A model generated the notes under the pieces. It was given only the letters and a program-made list of their open reading frames with translations, made no database searches and was not told the origin of the DNA. DNA of 64,000 bases, taken from Ignavibacteria bacterium (GTDB lineage: Bacteria > Bacteroidota > Ignavibacteria > UBA10030 > SZUA-254). The translations under genes and the position numbers were made by a program. Of this stretch, positions 9,394-18,903 are shown one piece after another. The stretch's first letter is position 1; every line of letters begins with the position of its first letter. Location: assembly GCA_016178595.1 (NCBI GenBank), contig JACOSY010000034.1, positions 62,001 to 126,000 of the forward strand, read 5' to 3'.

Positions 9394-9891
9394 ACCTGTG
9401 TACCCTTTCGAGCTGTGGTTGCGTGGGAGGTGATTGAGTTCTTTGCGTTGTTATCAATCAACCCGACTTCTGTGCCTCCGTCTGCTTTCGGGTGAGCAAT
9501 GTCGTGGTAAATCGAGCAGCTACACTAATTAGATTCGTGAGGCGTGTAATAATGATACGGTGGTTTGTGGAGAATGTTGTGCCGAAGGAACAAGTCTGAC
9601 AATGACCACAGGGAAGAGTCTGAGGATTCGCTACTATGGGACATTGATCTTACTCAAAAAACCAACTCACCCTATGGTCCCTCTCTAAAATTTAGAGAGG
9701 GACGCTGAAGCGCTCCCCTTCTCTAAACTTTAGAGAAGGGGCCGGGGGATGAGTTCGAAGGCGGGCGTGTAGTAACCGATCCTTGCCAAAGGCATCCTTC
9801 GGGACAGATCGGCGCACCAGAGAAGCGCGAGTCTAAGGATTCGCTACTACGCAATCCAGTTCTTCAAGAGTTGGACGGTCGAAGAACAATG
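9394..9891. other. Gene-free stretch with palindromes and a short direct repeat
   Basis: About 500 bp without a credible ORF. It holds the two hairpins at 9677-9741, a near-perfect direct repeat (TCT[G/A]AGGATTCGCTACTA) at about 9631-9649 and 9832-9850, and the putative promoter side of the DJ-1-like gene. The two direct repeats bracket the hairpin pair, which suggests a short inserted element. No RNA gene was recognised. Confidence 0.55.
9677..9741. repeat. Paired palindromes, CTCTAAA..TTTAGAG family
   Basis: Two adjacent hairpins: 9677-9703 (GTCCCTCTCTAAA / TTTAGAGAGGGAC arms) and 9715-9741 (CCCCTTCTCTAAA / TTTAGAGAAGGGG arms), preceded by ACTCACCC and followed by GGGGGATGAGT. The second hairpin recurs at 34628-34663, with the same GGATGAGTTC tail. 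It is a dispersed non-coding repeat. Confidence 0.8.
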
Positions 9892-11169
9892 TTACCCGTA
9901 AGCTCGACGAAGCAGCGTTACCGGATGGACCACTTCCATGTTCAGACCGAATTTTCGGATCCCATACTGAAGCTGAAGATGACACCCGGGATTTGCGGTG
10001 ACAACGATTTCTGCATTCGTGGAAGCGAGATTGTTCATCTTCCGTTCAAGGAACTTCATCGAATCGTCGAAGCGCGTGACGTTGTACATGCCGGCACTGC
10101 CGCAGCACCACGTTGATTCGGGCAATTCAACAAACTCAATTCCGGGAATCGACCTGATGATCTGCCTCGGCTGCTCGCTGATCTTTTGCGTATGGACAAG
10201 ATGACACGCGTCGTGATAGGTTACCCGCACTTTCAGCGGCTTCGTCGGCGCTCTCATTCCAACATCCACCAAAAACTCGGTGATGTCTTTTGTCTTGTTC
10301 GATAACTCCACTGCGCGCGAAGCGTATTTGGGATCATCCGCAAACAGCATTCCATACTCTTTCAGGAAAGCACTGCATCCGGCAGAATCGATCACAAGCG
10401 CATCGAACTCAAATGTTCCGAAGACGTCGAGATTTTTCTGCGCCAATTTTTTTGCCATAACGACATCGCCATTGTGTCCGTGCAGCGATCCGCAACATAC
10501 TTGAAGCTTCGGGATGACCACTTCAAATCCATTCGTACGAAGAACTTCCACGGCATCACGATGAACATCTGCAAATGACACATTCATGATGCAGCCTGAA
10601 AGGAAGGCGACGGTGCCGCGCTTCGGTCCTGTTGGTGCAAGGACTTCGGCAATTTCATCGTCGAAGAATTCCCCGGACGCGCGCGGGAGTAGTAAGTGCT
10701 TCGCGTGAAGTTTCTCGGAGAAGAGGGTCAAGATATTGGATTGCTCGATCGCATCCCGAAGTCCGCTCGCTTCATAGAGCTTGAGGAAGCGGCCGAAGAG
10801 CTTGGTTCGTCGTTTCGATCCGAGAATCACTCGAAGAAAAAAATATTTCAGAAACCGGAGATGGAGCGGCTCCTTCTTTGCCTCTGCTATCTGCCTCCGT
10901 GCATCTTCCACGAGCACACCGTACTGAACGCCTGCTGGACAAGCCGTCTGGCACGCCTGGCAGTCGAGACAGAAATTCATTTCTTCTACAAACTCATCGG
11001 TCAACCCCATTGTCCCATCCTGCACCGATCGGATAAGCCGTATCCTTCCTCGCGGCGACGACTGCTCTTGAAATGTGAGGTTGTACGTGGGACACACCGG
11101 CAGGCACATACCGCAATGAATACACTGATGGAGTACGGCATCGAGCGATTTGATGTCTATTGCGTTCAT
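9892..11169 (-). CDS. glcF: Glycolate/lactate oxidase iron-sulfur subunit (GlcF-like)
   Basis: A 425-residue protein. Two [4Fe-4S] ferredoxin motifs lie near the N-terminus (C-I-H-C-G-M-C-L-P-V-C-P, and C-L-D-C-Q-A-C-Q-T-A-C-P), followed by two CCG domains (C-C-G-S-L-H-G near 226, W-C-C-G-S-A-G near 356). This is the GlcF/LldE plan: it takes electrons from the FAD subunit during glycolate or D-lactate oxidation and passes them to the respiratory chain. The partner GlcD is at 15043-16494 on the same strand, separated by five unrelated genes. Its ATG overlaps the rhomboid stop codon by 4 bp (ATGA), implying translational coupling. Confidence 0.87.
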   Translation of the reverse strand: MNAIDIKSLDAVLHQCIHCGMCLPVCPTYNLTFQEQSSPRGRIRLIRSVQDGTMGLTDEFVEEMNFCLDCQACQTACPAGVQYGVLVEDARRQIAEAKKEPLHLRFLKYFFLRVILGSKRRTKLFGRFLKLYEASGLRDAIEQSNILTLFSEKLHAKHLLLPRASGEFFDDEIAEVLAPTGPKRGTVAFLSGCIMNVSFADVHRDAVEVLRTNGFEVVIPKLQVCCGSLHGHNGDVVMAKKLAQKNLDVFGTFEFDALVIDSAGCSAFLKEYGMLFADDPKYASRAVELSNKTKDITEFLVDVGMRAPTKPLKVRVTYHDACHLVHTQKISEQPRQIIRSIPGIEFVELPESTWCCGSAGMYNVTRFDDSMKFLERKMNNLASTNAEIVVTANPGCHLQLQYGIRKFGLNMEVVHPVTLLRRAYG

Positions 11170-11840
11170 CGCCAGCGCGGCTTGCGAAGGAAAGGAAACA
11201 GAATCGCACCGGCGGCGAACCCGCCGATGTGCGCCCAGAAGGCAACGCCGCCAACATCGGACGCAATACGAAGTGAGAAGATACCGCTCACTGATTGCAT
11301 CAGAAACCAGATGCCGAGGAACACGAACGCGGGGAGTTCCACAACTTGAAAAAAGATGAAGATGGGGATCAATGTTGCAACCTTTGCCCTCGGGAACATG
11401 AAGATGTAAGCGCCAAGCACTCCTGCAATGGCGCCGCTCGCGCCAACCATCGGCACTTCCGAATGCTGGTTGATGAAAACCTGGGTGAGTGCGGCGGCGA
11501 GTCCCGCAGTGAAATAAAAGAAAAGATAGCGAACATGCCCGAACTTATCTTCGACATTATCGCCGAAGACGTAGAGGTAGAGCATGTTGCCGAGAAAATG
11601 AAACCATCCGCCGTGGAGGAACATGGAAGTAAAGAGCGGAAGAAACGTTCCGAGTCCGACATTCATCGACTGCAGATCGGCAAGAAATTGCGACGGTATC
11701 AAACCGAAATCGAAGATGAATGCGTTGAGCCCTCTGCCAAGTGAAAGCTCAAAGAGAAATACAAATCCATTCACAGCAATGAGTGTGTAGTTTACGAATG
11801 GCGTCGTTTCGGAAGGATTAGCGTCTCGGAGAGGAATCAA
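11166..11840 (-). CDS. Rhomboid-family intramembrane serine protease
   Basis: A 224-residue membrane protein with about six hydrophobic segments. The catalytic serine is in G-A-S-G-A-I-A-G (near residue 130) and the partner His in F-W-A-H-I-G-G-F-A-A-G near the C-terminus; the early loop has W-F-H-F-L-G-N-M-L, a rhomboid hallmark. It cleaves transmembrane substrates within the bilayer; the substrate is unknown. It overlaps glcF by 4 bp, so the two are probably cotranscribed, though no functional link is evident. Confidence 0.9.
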   Translation of the reverse strand: MIPLRDANPSETTPFVNYTLIAVNGFVFLFELSLGRGLNAFIFDFGLIPSQFLADLQSMNVGLGTFLPLFTSMFLHGGWFHFLGNMLYLYVFGDNVEDKFGHVRYLFFYFTAGLAAALTQVFINQHSEVPMVGASGAIAGVLGAYIFMFPRAKVATLIPIFIFFQVVELPAFVFLGIWFLMQSVSGIFSLRIASDVGGVAFWAHIGGFAAGAILFPFLRKPRWR

Positions 11841-11940
11841 GGAAGAGTTTTAGATTTTGGATTTTGGATTTTTGGATTTAAAAAGATGCTCAGGCTTCAG
11901 GCGATCATTTTTTACTTTTGACTTTTTATTTTTGACTTGT

Positions 11941-12591
11941 TCATACATGCTTCGTCAGCCATTGCATCATGTCATTGAGGCTCTCTTCGCCGATCTGATG
12001 GCCCATCTCGTACTCGCGATACGTGAGATCGGCGTGCGCGTTCTGCAAGAGTTCCTTCGCCCGCTGACCGAACTGCACGGGGATGACCGGGTCGTACTTT
12101 CCATGCGCCACGAAGAACGGTTTACCCTTGATCAAGTTCCACTGAAATTCAAGGCCGTTTTCCTCCGGCACGTATCCGCTATTTGCGATGACGCCTGCGA
12201 CATCGGCGGGCTTCGTGAGTGCAAGAGCATACGACATGATCGCACCCATGCTGAAGCCGCCGAAGAATACCTTGGTCGGTTCGACCGGATAACCGTTTTT
12301 CACATCATGGAAAAACTGCTGAAGCTTCCGGTAACTCTCGGCGAACATTTTCGACTCCGGCTTCCCCACTTCTTCGATCTCGTACCAGGTAAACCCGCCT
12401 CCAAACTGGAACGGGAACGGCGCCCGTGCGCTCACGATGAGCAGCCGTTCATCGAGGTACTGCGCCAGTCCGAGCAGGTCGTCTTCATTCGCACCGCGGC
12501 CGTGCAGCAAAATAAGAGTGGGAGATTTCCCTCCACTTTTTCGTTGTGGAGCGAGCGCCTTATGAACCAACGTCGTATGAATGAGATTCAC
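11941..12591 (-). CDS. mhqD: Carboxylesterase/phospholipase-type alpha/beta hydrolase, MhqD-like
   Basis: A 216-residue hydrolase: oxyanion region L-I-L-L-H-G-R-G-A-N-E-D-D, nucleophile elbow G-F-S-M-G-A, acid in H-G-K-Y-D-P-V-I-P, and His in E-M-G-H-Q-I. It belongs to the small carboxylesterase family that includes Bacillus MhqD. It starts 9 bp after the stop of the ring-cleaving dioxygenase gene. In Bacillus, MhqO/MhqD-type proteins are induced by hydroquinones; the pairing here supports a role in quinone or catechol detoxification. The symbol rests on that pairing, not on a search. Confidence 0.8.
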   Translation of the reverse strand: MNLIHTTLVHKALAPQRKSGGKSPTLILLHGRGANEDDLLGLAQYLDERLLIVSARAPFPFQFGGGFTWYEIEEVGKPESKMFAESYRKLQQFFHDVKNGYPVEPTKVFFGGFSMGAIMSYALALTKPADVAGVIANSGYVPEENGLEFQWNLIKGKPFFVAHGKYDPVIPVQFGQRAKELLQNAHADLTYREYEMGHQIGEESLNDMMQWLTKHV

Positions 12592-12600
12592 GATGATGAC

Positions 12601-13659
12601 CTAGAGAGTTAATGGTGTCAGCGTCTCTTCGATAGCTTGCCGGTTTGATTCGAGCCAGGGCGGAAGCTTCAAATTCGTTCCCAAATTGTTGCGTTCCTCA
12701 TCGATGAGGAAGCCGGGCGGAATTGTTGCGATCTCCAGAATGTGTCTGTCGGGATCCTGAAAGTAGATGGACTTGAAATAGATCCGATCAATCACCGGCG
12801 TCACCTGAACGTCAGCTTTCATCAGTTTGATGCGCCACTCGCGCTGTATTTCATCGTCTGCGACGGCAAAAGCGAAATGGTGCGTCATTCCCGTTCCAAC
12901 CTCACCGATGCGCATCTTGTCGAACGGGTAACCGAAGTAGGTGATGATCGTGCCGGGCTTTCCATCTCCAACGCCGAAGTAATAATGAGGGGCAGTTAAG
13001 TCGTCGTAGTTGAGGGTTCGTTTCAGCAATTTCATTCCAAGAACGTGAGTATAGAAATCCGTTGTTCGATCGATGTCGGATGCAATTGCAGTGATATGGT
13101 GAAGTCCCTTCAGTTGCATGTCAGGCGTGATGGCTTCGACGAGTTCAGCCCACATGATGCGGGCAATGGCATCTTCGTCCCGCCCGAAGCGTGTCAGCTC
13201 AAACGGCGGAGTGATACTCTGCATTCCAAGCTTATCAGCCGGCTCGTCGACGGTCCAGCCGGGAAGACGTGTTGCGATCTCGAGAATCAATCCGTCCGGA
13301 TCTTCGAAGTAAATCGAACTGAAATATTTCCGATCGTACGGACCGGTCACTCCAATTCCCTGATCGATCAGCCATCGCTTCCATTTGAGCTGCACTTCAT
13401 ACGATTCGACGATGAGCGCAAGATGGTGCGTTGCGCCGATGCCTATGTGTCCTTTCGGAAGATGCGACCACTCGAAAAAGGTAACGAGCGTTCCCGGTTT
13501 TCCGGTCTCATCGCCAAAATATAAATGGTAGACGCTTGGATCGTCGAAGTTCACGGTTTTCTTCATGAGACGCAGACCAAGTATCTTCGTATAGAAGTCG
13601 ACGGTGCGCTGCGCGTCCGAGCAGACGGCGGTGAGGTGATGGATGCCTAACAAAGTCAT
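12601..13659 (-). CDS. mhqO: VOC-superfamily ring-cleaving dioxygenase, MhqO-like
   Basis: A 352-residue protein made of two tandem vicinal-oxygen-chelate modules. The first starts L-G-I-H-H-L-T-A and the second L-K-G-L-H-H-I-T-A at about residue 163, each with the H ... H ... E set expected for Fe(II) or Mn(II) binding (I-Y-F-E-D-P-D-G and I-Y-F-Q-D-P-D-R strands). Length matches MhqO/LinE-type ring-cleaving dioxygenases acting on hydroquinones. First gene of a two-gene unit with the hydrolase (9-bp gap). Specific substrate not deducible. Confidence 0.85.
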   Translation of the reverse strand: MTLLGIHHLTAVCSDAQRTVDFYTKILGLRLMKKTVNFDDPSVYHLYFGDETGKPGTLVTFFEWSHLPKGHIGIGATHHLALIVESYEVQLKWKRWLIDQGIGVTGPYDRKYFSSIYFEDPDGLILEIATRLPGWTVDEPADKLGMQSITPPFELTRFGRDEDAIARIMWAELVEAITPDMQLKGLHHITAIASDIDRTTDFYTHVLGMKLLKRTLNYDDLTAPHYYFGVGDGKPGTIITYFGYPFDKMRIGEVGTGMTHHFAFAVADDEIQREWRIKLMKADVQVTPVIDRIYFKSIYFQDPDRHILEIATIPPGFLIDEERNNLGTNLKLPPWLESNRQAIEETLTPLTL

Positions 13660-14056
13660 GGCGTGATGCGAGATATGGGATATGAGATGCGAGCGAAGGG
13701 CATTTTGGATTTTAGAATTTGGATTTTGGATTGAGAAGCACTATTGTTCGATGTTGGATGCTTGAAGTTAAGATCGCCGGGACATCGCCCGATACGTGAT
13801 GCGCGATATGGGATATGAGCGAAGATCATTTTGGATTTTGGAATCAAAAGAATTCCCTGTCCTCTCGGTGAAACGTCGATCGTCAACAAGTTCTGGTTTG
13901 TCACGAGAATCATTGTGCTTTGACTACACTCACCCCACCTATAATCCTCCCCTATGAGGGGAGGATGCTTCGTCTGGCAAAGATTCTCCCCCTCGTAGGG
14001 GGAGACGTCCCGACGCAGTCGGGACAGAGGGGGTGAGTAAACTATTTTCGCAGGTT
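13660..14056. repeat. Gene-free stretch of simple repeats and three stacked hairpins
   Basis: Two near copies of a word of the type GCGAGATATGGGATATGAG followed by ATTTTGGATTTT lie at about 13667-13720 and 13800-13840. From 13928 to 14038 is an element bounded by ACTCACCCC and GGGGTGAGT containing three hairpins (13944-13966, 13985-14004, 14007-14025). Similar pieces occur at 9.7, 34.6 and 45.0 kb. No coding potential. Confidence 0.75.
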
Positions 14057-14647
14057 TCAAAAAATACTTCCTTCGATTCTTCTCTTTAACTTTTCGTAAA
14101 GGTCTTCTGGAGTTTCCCATTCGATGCGACTGAACTGTCGAGTATCGAAGTGCATTTTATCGGCTTCATCTTTCTTGCATGTCCAGATGACTGGAATTCC
14201 GTGGGCCAACGTGTAACCTGCTTCGAAGTACACACCGCCACGATGACCGGTGAAATCAGCAACCATGAACCGACTTCTCCTAATCTCGACGAGAATGCGA
14301 TCGTCGATTGGATCGTTGTGTTCGACCAAGTCAATTCTCATCGCTTTCATTTTTGGAGAAAGGTTCGCTTCTTCAACAGCCTTTTTTATTCCAGAATCAT
14401 AGACACCTTTCATTTCTTCGATCCTGTCGATGCCATCAGTCTTGCCGAACCACATTGCGACAAAGGCTTGATTTGTTTTCGGTGGATTGCGTTGGAGTTC
14501 CTCGTATTTTTTCCAGCCGTCGAATGTAAGAGAATAAAGCGTATCCAAAGATTGTACTAATTTGTTGTCGATAAGGTACCTCATGATTGTGTCAAATTCG
14601 TTTTCATTCTCAGCGTACGCAATCGTGTAATCTTTTTGAGGGTTCAA
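14057..14647 (-). CDS. Nucleoside 2-deoxyribosyltransferase-like protein (C-terminal part of a split gene)
   Basis: The frame is 196 codons with a TTG at 14647 as the only upstream start. The second half carries a deoxyribosyltransferase/TIR-like signature: A-F-V-A-M-W-F-G, then I-D-D-R-I-L-V-E-I-R-R-S-R-F-M-V-A-D-F-T, then G-G-V-Y-F-E-A-G-Y-T-L and I-P-V-I-W-T-C. Glu in F-E-A-G is the expected catalytic residue of the fold. I recall proteins that join a zinc-ribbon N-terminus to this domain in one chain; here the zinc-ribbon is the overlapping frame 14610-14990. The DNA is A+T-richer than its neighbours. Function unknown; related domains occur both in nucleoside salvage and in antiphage effectors. 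Confidence 0.65.
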   Translation of the reverse strand: MNPQKDYTIAYAENENEFDTIMRYLIDNKLVQSLDTLYSLTFDGWKKYEELQRNPPKTNQAFVAMWFGKTDGIDRIEEMKGVYDSGIKKAVEEANLSPKMKAMRIDLVEHNDPIDDRILVEIRRSRFMVADFTGHRGGVYFEAGYTLAHGIPVIWTCKKDEADKMHFDTRQFSRIEWETPEDLYEKLKRRIEGSIF

Positions 14648-14990
14648 GACTTATTCGGCTTCCAGGGATTCTAGATTGATCGCCGATATGAGATACTATC
14701 TTGTTCATCTTGTCAACGGCGCTCTTCGGAAACAAAGCACTGGAAAGGATCTCTTGGATTATTTCATTTGTAAGGGTAAGAGGAGCCAATTTATTTTCAG
14801 AGCGTGAACGCAAATAACCCGATACTATATGTCGTCTCTGATCGAAGATTGTCCTATCTAATCCAGGCCATGTATTGATAATGAAATCTGTACAACGGTC
14901 ACAGTGGTAAGATACAATGCTTTCATAGTCCTTCATTTCTTTAATATCAATGTTTCCTCCACAAAAGGGACAAGACCTTAGTGGCTCCAT
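14610..14990 (-). CDS. Zinc-ribbon protein (N-terminal part of a split gene)
   Basis: 126 residues from ATG at 14990. A four-cysteine ribbon is visible: C-P-F-C-G at residues 8-12 and C-D-R-C near residue 30. The rest is helical with R-R-H-I-V-S-G-Y-L-R-S-R and I-V-S-H-I-G-D-Q-S. It ends in an abrupt basic tail after S-L-E-P-S. Removing one A from the five-A run at 14633-14637 would join it directly to the deoxyribosyltransferase-like frame as S-L-E-P-S-K-D-Y-T-I, giving a single protein of about 310 residues. Either a frameshift mutation, an assembly error or programmed slippage. Confidence 0.65.
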   Translation of the reverse strand: MEPLRSCPFCGGNIDIKEMKDYESIVSYHCDRCTDFIINTWPGLDRTIFDQRRHIVSGYLRSRSENKLAPLTLTNEIIQEILSSALFPKSAVDKMNKIVSHIGDQSRIPGSRISLEPSKRLHDCVR

Positions 14991-15042
14991 ATTATGATCC
15001 TACTATTTTTTTCCTTTTTCATTTTTACTTTTGACTTGATCC

Positions 15043-16494
<1,452 letters not shown>

Positions 16495-16801
16495 GAGTTT
16501 TCCCTGAGCAACGTAGCGAAAAGGCGATTTAAAATCAAGAACTTTGGGTACTCGATTGAAAGGGAATATTTGAAATGTTCTTGACATTCCCGCTATCTTT
16601 TTGTATGCTGTAGAGCCTGACTTTATGTTGTCGTTACACGCGTCACCCACAGACCAGGGGAATTACTGAGTCAACAGAGGTCTGCAGCAGTTTTCACTCT
16701 CCAGTAGTAGAATATACAATCAGACAGTTCTCGCGTTGTCATCGGCAGGAATATTCCGCCGAGGCGCGGTTCAATTTTCCACTTCATTGATTGGAGGATG
16801 T

Positions 16802-17671
16802 ATGCGATCCAGTGCTATTCAATGGCTGTTCTTCAAAATCCGCAACGTTCCATTGTTGCTATTGACACTTTTCTTTGCTACACAGGCACTCGCTCAATTG
16901 TCGGGGACAAAGACAATTGGTTCTGGAGGAACCTATGCTTCCTTCACGGATGCCGTGACTGCATTGACATCGCAAGGAGTAAATGGCGCGGTGACATTCA
17001 ATGTTATCACCGGCGTTTACACTGAACAGATCACGATCGGCCAAATCTCTGGCGTGAGCGCTGTTAATACCATCACGTTCCAGTCTCAAACAGGAGTGGC
17101 AGCCAATGTCACGTTGCAGTTCACACCGACGAGTTCCAACAACTATGTTGTTTGGCTCAACCAAGCGGACTACATCACGTTCCAGAACATGACTTTCAAT
17201 GTCTCCTCGAGTACATCCTATGGTGACATCATTCGATTGGACGGCGACGCAAACAACAACCGGTTCATGAACAACGTTTTCAATGGATATGGACCAACAT
17301 CGAGCAGTAATCATATCCACATTTATTGCAATGCCGACTCGCTCGACAACACCACTATCAGTGGTAACACATTTATGAACAACGGCTATGGCATTTACCT
17401 GGTCGGTGTGAACTCTTCTGTGCTTTCCAGTGGTTTACAAATCACCAACAACACGTTCACCGGTCAGGGGTGGGGAGGAGTGTACCTGAACTATCAGGAT
17501 GCGCCGATGGTGAACGGCAACACGATCACCGGCGCCGGTCAGCGAGGCATCGAGCTCGATAACTGCAATAACGATCTTCAGTTGCACTGGCGGTACGGGT
17601 CTTCCCACACCACGCGGGCTACTTGCCAACAACTTCGTCTATGGGAACGGCAGTACCACGGAGGGCATTGA
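16802..17671 (+). CDS. Secreted right-handed beta-helix protein, N-terminal segment of an interrupted gene
   Basis: Starts at ATG 16802 with GGAGG at 16792-16796 and a signal peptide ending A-L-A-Q. The chain has T-K-T-I-G-S-G-G-T-Y-A-S-F-T-D-A-V followed by parallel beta-helix coils rich in N-N-T-F-x-G. The meaningful frame ends with N-C-N-N-D-L-Q at 17582; the last ~30 codons to 17671 are out-of-frame noise. Immediately after 17582 the +1 frame continues the beta-helix (T-G-G-T-G-L-P-T ... N-N-F-V-Y-G), so this and the next two frames are pieces of one gene. Confidence 0.7.
   Translation: MRSSAIQWLFFKIRNVPLLLLTLFFATQALAQLSGTKTIGSGGTYASFTDAVTALTSQGVNGAVTFNVITGVYTEQITIGQISGVSAVNTITFQSQTGVAANVTLQFTPTSSNNYVVWLNQADYITFQNMTFNVSSSTSYGDIIRLDGDANNNRFMNNVFNGYGPTSSSNHIHIYCNADSLDNTTISGNTFMNNGYGIYLVGVNSSVLSSGLQITNNTFTGQGWGGVYLNYQDAPMVNGNTITGAGQRGIELDNCNNDLQLHWRYGSSHTTRATCQQLRLWERQYHGGH
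17441..17582 (+). repeat. 142-bp identical repeat, copy 1
   Basis: Identical base for base to 18618-18759. It encodes I-T-N-N-T-F-T-G-Q-G-W ... N-C-N-N-D-L-Q inside the beta-helix domain. The reading frame shifts by +1 exactly at its right edge in both copies. Confidence 0.92.
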
Positions 17672-17717
17672 CTTCTATGCCGATACCTATATCGATGTCT
17701 ACTACAATACCGTCCAC

Positions 17718-18845
17718 ATGACTTATGTGAACATCAACACCGATGCCTTCTACGAATATGCAGGCTCAAGCAACAGCATCAATGTCGTCAACAACATCTT
17801 TGCCAACTCCGGCTACCTTTCCAATTGGAACAATGTCAGCAAGGTTGATCTGGCAGCATTGCAAGCAGCAAGCGGGAAGGATGTGAACTCCGTTTCTTCC
17901 TATCCTTCCTTTGTCTCATCGACTGATCTGCACAGTGTTTCACCGTGGCTCAACGCCAAGGCAACGACTGTGGCGAGTGTCGGTGATGATATCGATGGTC
18001 AGGCACGCAACGTCTCGACGCCTGATATCGGTGCCGATGAGTTCACACCGACGGCTCCTGCACCGCTGGCTGGTACATATACCATCGGCGGGACAAGTCC
18101 CAGTTACGCTACCATGGCTGCGGCAATCAGTGATGCACTCTTGCGGGGTGTGAGCGACACGGTGCGCTTCAAGTTCCGTAACGGCGTCTACACCGTGCAT
18201 TCAACCCTCTTGCCCATCTCCGGCTCCACTCCTTCGAAGCCGGTCATCTTCGAGTCGGAGTCAGGCAACAGTGCCAACGTGACTCTTTTCTATGCTGCTG
18301 CAGCACCGGAGTCGAACTACGTTGTGCAGCTCTTTGGTGCCGATAATATCTGGTTCCAGAACCTCACGCTCGCAGGCAACCAGACACCGGGTGCTACCTA
18401 CGGGCTGATCCTGTATTTATCGTGCGGTGTGGAGAACCTCAAAGTGCAGAACTGTATGTTCAGCGGAACTCCTTCCACTTCCAGCACCAATAATAGTCAC
18501 ATCTATGCCAACCAGTCGCTCCACACCAGCCTCATCATTACGAATAACACCTTTACCAATGGCGGCTATGGTGTCTATCTGATAAGCATCTCCAACGTGT
18601 TTGCTTCCGGCACGCAGATCACCAACAACACGTTCACCGGTCAGGGGTGGGGAGGAGTGTACCTGAACTATCAGGATGCGCCGATGGTGAACGGCAACAC
18701 GATCACCGGCGCCGGTCAGCGAGGCATCGAGCTCGATAACTGCAATAACGATCTTCAGTGTCGTCAACAACATCTTTGCCAACTCCGGTGGCGGTTATGC
18801 TTACACCGTCTACACACCGGCAGGCATCGGCACGTCGAACTATAA
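17718..18845 (+). CDS. Beta-helix protein, middle segment of the interrupted gene
   Basis: The frame is open from about 17583; 17718 is merely its first ATG, without an SD sequence. It finishes beta-helix unit 1 (V-V-N-N-I-F-A-N-S-G ... P-D-I-G-A-D-E-F) and begins a second unit (G-T-Y-T-I-G-G-T-S-P-S-Y-A-T-M) homologous to the start of segment 1. Meaningful sequence ends at the repeat boundary 18759; the tail to 18845 is out-of-frame. Unit 2 lacks the ~70 residues that in unit 1 lie between the repeat and V-V-N-N-I-F-A-N-S-G, suggesting an internal deletion or assembly collapse. Confidence 0.65.
   Translation: MTYVNINTDAFYEYAGSSNSINVVNNIFANSGYLSNWNNVSKVDLAALQAASGKDVNSVSSYPSFVSSTDLHSVSPWLNAKATTVASVGDDIDGQARNVSTPDIGADEFTPTAPAPLAGTYTIGGTSPSYATMAAAISDALLRGVSDTVRFKFRNGVYTVHSTLLPISGSTPSKPVIFESESGNSANVTLFYAAAAPESNYVVQLFGADNIWFQNLTLAGNQTPGATYGLILYLSCGVENLKVQNCMFSGTPSTSSTNNSHIYANQSLHTSLIITNNTFTNGGYGVYLISISNVFASGTQITNNTFTGQGWGGVYLNYQDAPMVNGNTITGAGQRGIELDNCNNDLQCRQQHLCQLRWRLCLHRLHTGRHRHVEL
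18618..18759 (+). repeat. 142-bp identical repeat, copy 2
   Basis: Second copy of the repeat at 17441-17582. The next in-frame text after the +1 shift is S-V-V-N-N-I-F-A-N-S-G, which in unit 1 occurs about 210 bp further from the repeat. Confidence 0.92.
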
Positions 18846-18903
18846 TGATCTCTATGCGACTGGAGCGAATCTCGCATCCTGGTCTAACGTCAACCAGGCA
18901 AAC

